Positions 1 through 5,335 of a DNA stretch of 18,677 bases are shown here, piece by piece. The notes beneath the pieces were generated by a model. It was not told the origin of the DNA. It ran no database searches and saw only the letters and a program-made list of their open reading frames with translations. Source of the DNA: Oscillospiraceae bacterium (GTDB lineage Bacteria; Bacillota; Clostridia; Oscillospirales; Acutalibacteraceae); NCBI GenBank assembly GCA_902774165.1, contig CACYHJ010000008.1:4937-23613 (forward strand). The letters run 5' to 3'. Made by a program: the position numbers and the translations under genes. Numbering within the stretch: position 1 is the stretch's first letter; each line of letters starts with the position of its first letter.

Positions 1-6
1 GTCAAC

Positions 7-57
7 TCGATATATGCTCGCAAGCGAGCATTCGATATGTGTTTGCTGCGCAAACAC
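7..57. repeat. Palindrome array with conserved TCGATAT spacer
   Basis: Two short perfect palindromes stand side by side: arms 14-21/24-31 (stem ATGCTCGC) and arms 39-46/50-57 (stem GTGTTTGC). Each is preceded by the same heptamer TCGATAT (7-13 and 32-38), giving a period of 25 bases. The stem sequences are unrelated to each other, yet each pairs perfectly. No coding content is seen. Not CRISPR: the conserved part is only 7 bases. Confidence 0.6.
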
Positions 58-60
58 GAG

Positions 61-98
61 AAATTCTGATTTATGCGCTCGCGCATAAATCAGAATTT
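61..98. repeat. 18-bp-stem palindromic element, copy 1
   Basis: Arms 61-78 and 81-98 are exact reverse complements with almost no loop, starting AAATTCTGATTTA. A related element lies at 11944-11982: it shares AAATTC-GATTTA in the outer stem and TTACG-TTG as right flank, but has a different, still perfectly paired, inner stem. Neither copy has a T-run placed like an intrinsic terminator, so this is better described as a dispersed palindromic repeat. Confidence 0.6.
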
Positions 99-102
99 AC
101 GC

Positions 103-131
103 TTGCATCCGTCCCCTTATTTTGCTATAAT
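103..131 (+). promoter_or_regulatory. Promoter of tRNA-Leu
   Basis: A perfect TATAAT (126-131) is preceded by TG one base upstream (extended -10). A weak -35 TTGCAT (103-108) lies 17 bases before it. The tRNA begins 18 bases downstream, which fits a short leader. The weak -35 with extended -10 is a usual trade-off. Confidence 0.75.
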
Positions 132-149
132 GATAAACGCAATAAAAAC

Positions 150-234
150 GCGCCTGTGGTGGAATTGGCAGACACGCAAGATTTAGGATCTTGTGCCGCA
201 AGGCATGCAGGTTCAAGCCCTGTCAGGCGCACCA
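150..234 (+). tRNA. tRNA-Leu (anticodon UAG)
   Basis: A full cloverleaf can be drawn. The acceptor stem is 150-156 paired with 224-230, followed by encoded ACCA (231-234). The anticodon stem CAAGA/TCTTG (177-181/189-193) encloses the loop TTTAGGA with TAG at 184-186. There is a long class II variable arm (194-206), as expected for leucine tRNAs, and a T-arm with loop TTCAAGC (212-218). The anticodon reads CUN leucine codons. It is a single gene with its own promoter and terminator, so not part of a tRNA cluster here. Confidence 0.97.
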
Positions 235-262
235 GCAAAAGCAGCCGAAAGGCTGCTTTTGC
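235..262 (+). terminator. Terminator hairpin of tRNA-Leu
   Basis: A perfect 12-bp stem (235-246/251-262) with a GAAA tetraloop starts directly after the tRNA CCA end. The A-tract in the left arm and T-tract in the right arm make it usable from either strand. The T-run is inside the stem rather than after it. Confidence 0.75.
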
Positions 263-270
263 AACGAAAT

Positions 271-344
271 TTGCCCTTGCGGGCAAGTGAAATGCGCTGT
301 GCGCGTAAAATATGCTGCGCATGTGAAGTGCTCGCTGCGCGAAC
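271..344. repeat. Second palindrome array with GTGAA spacers
   Basis: Four small palindromes follow one another: 271-276/281-286 (TTGCCC/GGGCAA), 294-297/301-304 (GCGC), 312-315/319-322 (ATGC/GCAT) and 330-335/339-344 (GCTCGC/GCGAAC, one mismatch). GTGAA(A) separates them at 287-292 and 323-327. As in the array at 7-57, short spacers are kept while stems differ. I see no supported gene between 263 and 600; open frames across it run antisense to the gene at 601-1215 or through the palindromes. Confidence 0.5.
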
Positions 345-391
345 GTGGGCAACTTTCATTACGAGCAGAGCGAGTAACAAGGTTCCGGGGT

Positions 392-437
392 ACCCGCCCC
401 AAATCTTTGATTTGGTTGGCGGGTCGGGTTCTTTTTT
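392..437 (+). terminator. Nested hairpin with T-run, possible terminator
   Basis: The outer stem ACCCGCC/GGCGGGT (392-398/418-424) encloses an inner stem CCAAATC/GATTTGG (399-405/409-415), and a run of six T follows at 432-437. The seven-base gap between stem and T-run is longer than ideal. It could be a second terminator behind the tRNA or another intergenic repeat. Confidence 0.4.
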
Positions 438-534
438 CACATTCGGCGAAAGCCGGATCTTTCACAATTTGCGCCGGCAAATGATTTTGCTTCGATCCAT
501 CAAACCATGCAGCAATCTTTTTATCGTTCAAAAA

Positions 535-593
535 CAAACAAAAAAATCCGACTCCTTTCTTCCCTTCCCTTCGGAAGAGCGGCTCGGATTTTT
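535..593 (-). terminator. Terminator of the 601-3415 minus-strand cluster
   Basis: Arms 542-551 and 584-593 (AAAAATCCGA/TCGGATTTTT) pair over 10 bp, with further partial pairing around the TTCGG tip. Read on the minus strand the hairpin starts a few bases after the stop codon at 601 and runs into a T-rich tract (A-rich 535-546 on the plus strand). Confidence 0.8.
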
Positions 594-600
594 CGTTTTT

Positions 601-1215
601 CTACGTATTCTGTTCAAAGCCGAGCGCCGCCTTGATATCTCCGCGCATCTGCTCGCCGCAGCGGGCCAGCTCCCCGAGGACCCGGTCGACGCCCTTTTCC
701 GTTTTGAACCAGTTTTCCTTCGTGATCCCGTCCGGGCTGACGGGAACCATGCAAAACCGCGTCTGCGGGTAGGCGAGCCGCCAGTAGGTCAGGCACCGCC
801 GCGCATGGAACGCCTTGCAGACGATGACCGCCTTTTCGATCGTCAGTCCCTGCGCGTCGGTCACGGCGCGGGAGAAAAAGGCGTTCTGCTGCGTATACTG
901 CGAGCGGTCCTCCTTCAGGATCGCGTTCTCCGGCACGCCGTTTTTTCTGAGCACGTCCTTCATGAACTCGAACTCGTTTTCATACGGGCCCTCATACAGC
1001 TCCTTTTTCGTTCTTGCGCCGAGGAACGCCCCGTGCTTGATACTGTATCTGCCGGAGGGCAGAATCAGCGGCGCGAAGCCCTGCAGATAAAGCTGCGCCG
1101 CCCGCTCGGACAGCTCCGGATACGAGCCGCCGGGGATAAAAATAATGTCTGCCTTTTCCGGCGCGTCGGAGAGAAAAATAAAATCCGAAACGTCTTTGAT
1201 ATAATCATGCTTCAT
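601..1215 (-). CDS. YdcF-like DUF218 family protein
   Basis: The product has 204 residues and no signal peptide or membrane segment. The N-terminal ADIIFIPGGS stretch, the central ENAILKEDRSQYTQQNA segment and the VIVCKAFHARR strand-turn are the hallmarks of the DUF218/YdcF family (PF02698). The fold is Rossmann-like; the enzymatic function is unsettled, and some members are linked to the cell envelope. Start ATG 1213-1215 is chosen because GGAG lies 8 bases upstream. The start overlaps by ATGA the end of a relic reading frame (see 1205-1339), suggesting the gene was once translationally coupled to a now broken upstream gene. It is the last gene of the cluster, followed by a strong terminator. 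Family call firm, function unknown. Confidence 0.85.
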   Translation of the reverse strand: MKHDYIKDVSDFIFLSDAPEKADIIFIPGGSYPELSERAAQLYLQGFAPLILPSGRYSIKHGAFLGARTKKELYEGPYENEFEFMKDVLRKNGVPENAILKEDRSQYTQQNAFFSRAVTDAQGLTIEKAVIVCKAFHARRCLTYWRLAYPQTRFCMVPVSPDGITKENWFKTEKGVDRVLGELARCGEQMRGDIKAALGFEQNT

Positions 1216-1339
1216 AATTTTTTCTCCACGTGATCCTCGTCAACGAACCGGTAGCCCATAAATAATACACGTCAAGATCCAGCAGGTCGTCGCGGAACTT
1301 CCTTTCATACGGAACGATCCGGGCGATAATTCTTTGCAA
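1205..1339 (-). pseudogene. Probable relic of a GNAT acetyltransferase
   Basis: The 133-base gap between the methyltransferase at 1349 and the DUF218 gene holds two fragments in different frames. From a TTG at 1337-1339 one frame reads ARIVPYERKFRDDLL, which resembles the start of many clostridial GNAT acetyltransferases. About 80 bases on, another frame (ATG 1257-1259) reads MGYRFVDEDHVEKKL, like a GNAT C-terminal strand, and stops at 1212-1214 in a perfect ATGA overlap with the next gene. An intact GNAT is about 150 residues, so roughly 100 residues would be missing and the frame is shifted. The family match is from memory of the motif, hence modest confidence. The alternative is random open frame in a spacer. 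Confidence 0.35.
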
Positions 1340-1348
1340 ATCACGATC

Positions 1349-2146
1349 TTAAATCCCCTTCTTCCGCAGAATATCCAGCGTATGGTGGGACGCGCCGATC
1401 AGGTCCTGCCGCTCGCAGACCGACAGATGATATTCCATCCATTTTTCAAAGGTGAAGTCGTCCGCAGCGTCGATGAATTCTCTCATATAGTTCGTCGCAC
1501 CGTCCGTCGCGACCAGTTTTTCGCGGGTGACGCTCACGGTTTCGTCCAGCGCGGCGATATCCTCAACGCGGACCAGCTCGAACAGCTCCTTCGGCTCGCT
1601 GACGCAGTGCCAGTCCGGCGTGAGCATACGGTTTTCAAGCACCTGACGCAGGTTCTCCCGCTGGAACACGTACTGGATCACGGTGGGCTCGTTCATACAG
1701 TAGGCGACAAGGAGATACCCGCCCGGCTTCGTCACCCGGACCGCCTCCGACAGCGCTTTTTTCTGATCGTCGAAGGAGAACAGATGATACATCGGCCCCA
1801 GTAAAAGCGTCATATCAAAACTGTCGTCGGGGAAGCGGGAAAGATCCATGGCGTCCCCCTGCAGCGCAGTGAGGTCCTCGCCGCCGTCGAGCTTCCCGCG
1901 GAGAACGTCGAGATTGCGCACGATCAGCTCCACCGCGGTGACGGAAAACCCCTCTTTCGCAAGGGGCACGCTGTATCTGCCGGTGCCCGCGCCGATTTCC
2001 AGAATCCGTTTCGCGCCCGTCTTTTCCGCGCAGTCGTGAATATACTTCATCGTGGTGATATATTCCACCTGCCCGTGCCGGGACAGCAGCCGCCCCTCCT
2101 CGTCGTGGGTCTCGTAATACTGCTTCAATAATTCTTCTTCGTTCAT
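1349..2146 (-). CDS. Class I SAM-dependent methyltransferase
   Basis: The product has 265 residues and is soluble. The SAM-binding motif I is ILEIGAGTGRYSVPLA at about residues 48-63, followed by an acidic residue after the second strand (VTAVEL), a motif near QGDAMDLSRFPDDSFD, and VTKPGGYLLVAYC, all typical of the Methyltransf_11/25 class. The open frame extends upstream, but ATG 2144-2146 is chosen: GAGAGGA sits upstream at good distance and this start overlaps the Nudix stop by ATGA, showing translational coupling. The substrate cannot be told from sequence; the C-terminal 120 residues are lineage-specific. It lies in a cluster with a second, unrelated-looking methyltransferase and a Nudix enzyme, which suggests small-molecule or nucleotide housekeeping rather than a defined pathway. 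Confidence 0.88.
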   Translation of the reverse strand: MNEEELLKQYYETHDEEGRLLSRHGQVEYITTMKYIHDCAEKTGAKRILEIGAGTGRYSVPLAKEGFSVTAVELIVRNLDVLRGKLDGGEDLTALQGDAMDLSRFPDDSFDMTLLLGPMYHLFSFDDQKKALSEAVRVTKPGGYLLVAYCMNEPTVIQYVFQRENLRQVLENRMLTPDWHCVSEPKELFELVRVEDIAALDETVSVTREKLVATDGATNYMREFIDAADDFTFEKWMEYHLSVCERQDLIGASHHTLDILRKKGI

Positions 2147-2637
2147 AACGGAATCCTCTCGTCGGTCACAATGTGCTTCACGCCGGGGGACGGATGCTTC
2201 AGCTCTTCGCGGAAAAACGCGGGGAAGTATTTTACGTCGCTTTCCGGGTCGAGCCAGACAAGGGACTCCCCGTGTCCCTCGCTGGACAGACTCCCGCATA
2301 CGGGTGAGAAATCCTCCGGCGTTTTCATATAGAAATAGAAGGACAGCTCCTGCACCGGTTTCCCGTCGGCCTTACCGCAGTCGCCGGTAAAGAACGCCTC
2401 GTGCACAAAGCCCAGCCGGTCGATCCCGAGCGGGACGCCGGTCTCCTCCCGCACTTCCCGCAGCACCGCCTGCTCCAGCGTCTCGCCGAATGATACCCGC
2501 CCGCCGACGGAGTAGAGATAATCCACCGCCGGGTTGCGGACCATCAGCACTTTCCCGTTTTTCTCTATGATCGCCCCGACGCGCAGATTCAAAAAGCCGC
2601 CGTCTACGGGCAGCGTCAGATCGCTTGCCATATTCAT
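2143..2637 (-). CDS. Nudix hydrolase
   Basis: The product has 164 residues. A complete Nudix box, G-x5-E-x7-REVREETGV, lies at about residues 46-68 (GRVSFGE, then REVREETGV), so metal binding and phosphohydrolase activity on a nucleoside-diphosphate-linked substrate are expected. The preceding VGAIIEKNGKVLMVRN strand pair is typical of the fold. The frame is open far upstream, but the Nudix fold starts here. ATG 2635-2637 or ATG 2629-2631 are both possible after the AGGGG at 2641-2645; spacing slightly favours the second. It ends in an ATGA overlap with the downstream methyltransferase and starts 16 bases after the upstream one, so the three genes are very likely one transcript. Exact substrate unknown. 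Confidence 0.9.
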   Translation of the reverse strand: MNMASDLTLPVDGGFLNLRVGAIIEKNGKVLMVRNPAVDYLYSVGGRVSFGETLEQAVLREVREETGVPLGIDRLGFVHEAFFTGDCGKADGKPVQELSFYFYMKTPEDFSPVCGSLSSEGHGESLVWLDPESDVKYFPAFFREELKHPSPGVKHIVTDERIPL

Positions 2638-2653
2638 CTTCCCCTTATATAAA

Positions 2654-3415
2654 TCACAGAACAAATTGCGAATAAACAATCCTGTGCCGGACTGTAAACT
2701 CCTCCGGACAGGAATCAAGATACCGCAGATGCGCCCGCTCCCACGCCCGGAAGGTCGCTTCGTCCATCGAGGCGAGGGTTCCCCGACAGGCGCACATCCT
2801 GCCGTGCCAGCTTTCGCGGGTAAAGGGCAGATCTGCGAAAAACGATTCCGTCTGTCTTCCGGGGAACAGATCGTCAAAGATATCGTCGCCGACGCCCCTG
2901 CCGCCGGTCCATTTCGGATTGAACGCGCGCACAAGCTCCACGCTGCGCGCCGCGACCGGATCGGAAAGATCCCAGTCCATCACGATCTTGATCAGCGTCC
3001 CGCCGGGCTTCAGCAGCCGCCGGAGTTCCGTTTTCATCCGCTCCCGGTCGAAATACCAGAAGCACTGGGCCGCGGTGACCGCGTCGAAAGCGTGATCTGG
3101 CAGACCGGTGGATTCGGCAGGCGCGACAATATAATTGATCTTCCATCCGTTCTCCCCGGCTTCCCGCCGTGCGAGACCGATTTGCTCCGCAGAAACATCC
3201 GCTCCCGTGATGCTCGCCTTCGGGTTGTAGAGATTTTTCGGCAGAACGCCTGTCCCCGTGCCCAGATCCAGCCACGCGGTCCCGTCCGCGGCGACGCCGA
3301 GAGAGCGCAGCCGGTCGTAAAGCTCCTGCGGGTAAATATCACGGTATAACGCGTACGCGGCGGCGGTCCTGCCGAAGTCAAAGGCCTGCCCGCCGTCGAT
3401 CCTGTTCCGCTCCAT
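2654..3415 (-). CDS. Class I SAM-dependent methyltransferase
   Basis: The product has 253 residues. Motif I reads WLDLGTGTGVLPKNL near residues 48-62, then ITGADVSAEQI (acidic SAM-ribose ligand), the AESTGLPDHAFDAV segment and LLKPGGTLIKI, a standard Methyltransf_11 layout. The N-terminus (FDFGRTAAAYALYR) matches the family's usual substrate-lid helix. A GTG at 3422-3424 is in frame, but it touches the GGGGA ribosome site; the ATG at 3413-3415 lies 8-9 bases after it and is preferred. It opens the methyltransferase-Nudix-methyltransferase-DUF218 cluster. The 46-base gap to the regulator gene upstream has only a weak GGCGCC plus T-run on the minus strand, so read-through from the regulator is possible. 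Substrate unknown. Confidence 0.88.
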   Translation of the reverse strand: MERNRIDGGQAFDFGRTAAAYALYRDIYPQELYDRLRSLGVAADGTAWLDLGTGTGVLPKNLYNPKASITGADVSAEQIGLARREAGENGWKINYIVAPAESTGLPDHAFDAVTAAQCFWYFDRERMKTELRRLLKPGGTLIKIVMDWDLSDPVAARSVELVRAFNPKWTGGRGVGDDIFDDLFPGRQTESFFADLPFTRESWHGRMCACRGTLASMDEATFRAWERAHLRYLDSCPEEFTVRHRIVYSQFVL

Positions 3416-3461
3416 GCGTCTCACTCCCCAAAAAAACGGCGCCCTTCTTGTCGCATCGTCA

Positions 3462-4157
3462 TTATTGACGCGGGTCCTGCCGGATCACGGCTTTGTAACC
3501 GACGCCCCGAACGGGAACGATCTCTAGGGCAGACGGAGCTCCCAGTTTTTTTCTGATCCTGCCCACATGGACGGCAACGGTGGCCTCGTCGCTGTCGCTG
3601 TCGTAGCCCCAGACCCGTTCCATCAGCTCCGCTTTCGTGAATACTTTTTCCGGGTTTGAAAGCAGCAGGTGCAGCAGCAAAAACTCCTTCTTTGCGAAAT
3701 GAATGACGCGGCCGTCCGTCTTTACCTCAAAGCGGTCATAATCGACGGAAACATCGCCGATCCTGAGATTGCCGGCGGCCTGATCTTTTGTCCTTCGCAG
3801 CATGGCGCGGCAGCGCAGGCTGATTTCAAGGGCGTCGTAGGGCCTTGTGATCCATTCGTCCATTCCCAGGCGGTACAGCTTCATGGCCAGCTCCCGGTCC
3901 TCCTGCCGTGTGATCACCACGATCAGGGTCCTGCCGTACCGGATCTGCATGGTCTGCACAATATCGATCATTTCCGCATCCGGAATGTTTCTGTTGCTGA
4001 TGAGGGCAAGGTCGACGTGCTCTTTTGACAGAATATCAAACAGCGTCTGCTTGCTGTCCGCGTGATAAAGCATCACCTCGTCCCGGTGAAAATACTGCCC
4101 GGTCAGCTCTTTGATCCGTTTTGAATTCTGCGGAACCATCGTCAGAATACCGAACAT
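3462..4157 (-). CDS. OmpR/PhoB-type regulator with degenerate receiver
   Basis: The product has 231 residues: receiver-like domain (about 1-118) and a winged-helix DNA-binding domain (about 130-228; FAKKEFLLLHLLLSNPEKVF, then a typical VWGYDSDSDEATVAVHVGRIRKKLG recognition region). The receiver lacks its phosphorylation site. The acidic pair after strand 1 is absent (ILTMVPQNS), the phospho-Asp position is Ser54 (ALISNRN), and the conserved Lys is Arg105 (WITRPYD). Thr83 is kept. Phosphorelay control is therefore unlikely, and no histidine kinase is nearby. The start is ATG 4155-4157, 8 bases after AGAGG; the longer GTG start (4164-4166) would overlap that site. Upstream is an AT-rich gap. 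Its target is unknown; the neighbouring cluster and the Lgt-like gene are candidates. Confidence 0.88.
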   Translation of the reverse strand: MFGILTMVPQNSKRIKELTGQYFHRDEVMLYHADSKQTLFDILSKEHVDLALISNRNIPDAEMIDIVQTMQIRYGRTLIVVITRQEDRELAMKLYRLGMDEWITRPYDALEISLRCRAMLRRTKDQAAGNLRIGDVSVDYDRFEVKTDGRVIHFAKKEFLLLHLLLSNPEKVFTKAELMERVWGYDSDSDEATVAVHVGRIRKKLGAPSALEIVPVRGVGYKAVIRQDPRQ

Positions 4158-4355
4158 CCGTCTCACCTCTCAGCATTTTGTTTTGTCATATACACCATAA
4201 AACGGCGCGCAGATTATATAATTTCAACAAAAAATAAACATATGTCAATATAATGCAGAAAATTACCCTTTTGTTTATCAAAAGTTTATAAATATATATT
4301 ATAATAATATGCAGAGTATACTAAAGTCAATAATAATCGTTTCTTCTGTCTGTCT
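4158..4355 (-). promoter_or_regulatory. AT-rich regulatory gap upstream of the regulator gene
   Basis: This strongly AT-rich stretch contrasts with the GC-rich genes around it. On the minus strand TATAAT occurs at 4213-4218 and TTGACA at 4243-4248, but they are 24 bases apart and so not a matched pair. A 6-bp inverted repeat CTTTTG-TTTAT-CAAAAG (4268-4284) could be an operator or a weak end of the Lgt-like transcript. A promoter is likely somewhere here, exact boxes unclear. Confidence 0.4.
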
Positions 4356-5195
4356 TTACCGTTTTTTTCCGCGGTGTTTCTTCGTTTTCGCCCGCTCCGC
4401 CTTTCGCACCGCCGCCTTCAGCGTTCTCGGCCGCGGCTCGGCGGGATAACGCACATACAGAACGACAAGCACGGCGGCGCAGACCGCGGTGATCAGGACG
4501 CAGGCGCATTGCCAGAGCGTGAAATAACCGAAAAACTGACGGTCGTAATCCGGGTAATACATCAGGTATTCAAGTCCAAACCTGCCCACGCACCAGAGCC
4601 CGCCGCTGAAAAACAGCGCGGCGCCCCGCCGGTAGGACTTTGAGTGAATAAACTTATAAGCGGCGAAAATGATGATCGCCGACAGCGTTATTTCGGCAAG
4701 CTGAACGGGAAATACGTTTCTATGCAGCTTTTCCGAATAGGGGCCCCATTCGCAGGGGATCCCGAAGCAGCAGCCGGCGGCAAGGCAGCGGACCTTGGTG
4801 GTCAGGATGAGGATCATCGCCCCCGGCTGCAGAAGATCGTAGGTATCCCGGAGATAAACCTCGCGGATCTGTTTCCCCTTCTTCTCGCGCAGGTAACGGC
4901 GGACGCGCTTTTCGATCTCAACGGCGATCAGCGTCACGGCGACGACGGTGACGATCGTGCCGAAGATCGTGCGGTAGAAGTATCCCGGGATCTCCATCGC
5001 GTTGTGGACCCAGTTATAAACGTAAGCGCCCAGATGCGAGCCCCAGAAGCCGAAGCCGATCATAATGACGATATATATGACGGAACGAAGCCTCGTCTCG
5101 CCGTATTTATACCGCCAGCAGCGGTTTGCGAGCAGCGTCGCCGCGAATCCGGGCAGATAAATCATATTATAGAGCATATCCAATGAGATCGACAC
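4356..5195 (-). CDS. Lgt-family integral membrane protein (GCC clade)
   Basis: The product has 279 residues and several hydrophobic helices (about 36-60, 76-94, 122-134, 162-182, 192-206, 226-248), plus a very basic tail (KTKKHRGKKR). Layout and motifs match prolipoprotein diacylglyceryl transferase: FPVQLAE (162-168) and RFGLEYL (205-211). The canonical GRxGNFxNxE loop is replaced by VRCLAAGCCFGIPCEW (135-150), as in a divergent cysteine-bearing branch of the family common in Clostridia. Whether these attach lipid to lipoproteins is not certain; a genome would normally hold a canonical Lgt as well. The start is GTG 5193-5195, with AGGGGG 7 bases upstream and a consensus promoter behind it. 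It is divergent from the giant secreted protein gene. Confidence 0.75.
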   Translation of the reverse strand: MSISLDMLYNMIYLPGFAATLLANRCWRYKYGETRLRSVIYIVIMIGFGFWGSHLGAYVYNWVHNAMEIPGYFYRTIFGTIVTVVAVTLIAVEIEKRVRRYLREKKGKQIREVYLRDTYDLLQPGAMILILTTKVRCLAAGCCFGIPCEWGPYSEKLHRNVFPVQLAEITLSAIIIFAAYKFIHSKSYRRGAALFFSGGLWCVGRFGLEYLMYYPDYDRQFFGYFTLWQCACVLITAVCAAVLVVLYVRYPAEPRPRTLKAAVRKAERAKTKKHRGKKR

Positions 5196-5218
5196 GGCTG
5201 TGCCCCCTTTCCGCGTTT

Positions 5219-5248
5219 ATTATATTCCGAAAAAGCTTTGTTTGTCAA
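5219..5248 (-). promoter_or_regulatory. Promoter of the Lgt-like gene
   Basis: On the minus strand a perfect TTGACA (5243-5248) and a perfect TATAAT (5219-5224) are separated by 18 bases. The GTG start lies 24 bases further on. Confidence 0.8.
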
Positions 5249-5335
5249 TACCGCGCGCATTTACCGTGCGTTCTCGGCTGAAAACGCCGATTTACATATA
5301 ACCACGCAAAATAATCTTACGAAAGGAAGATGTTA

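Noticed and set aside
1..345. CRISPR array
   Set aside because: Repeated units are 5-7 bases and the variable parts are self-complementary palindromes of 11-19 bases; no cas genes are present.
193..1233. A 346-codon plus-strand open frame across the tRNA flank and the DUF218 gene
   Set aside because: It starts inside the tRNA gene, crosses palindromes and a terminator, and is antisense to a convincing DUF218 gene.
3413..4166. Upstream GTG starts giving MRRM at both the regulator and the first methyltransferase
   Set aside because: In both, the GTG overlaps or touches the ribosome site, while the ATG three codons later is at ideal spacing. The shared GTGAGACG before each ATG is probably coincidence or a common leader form.
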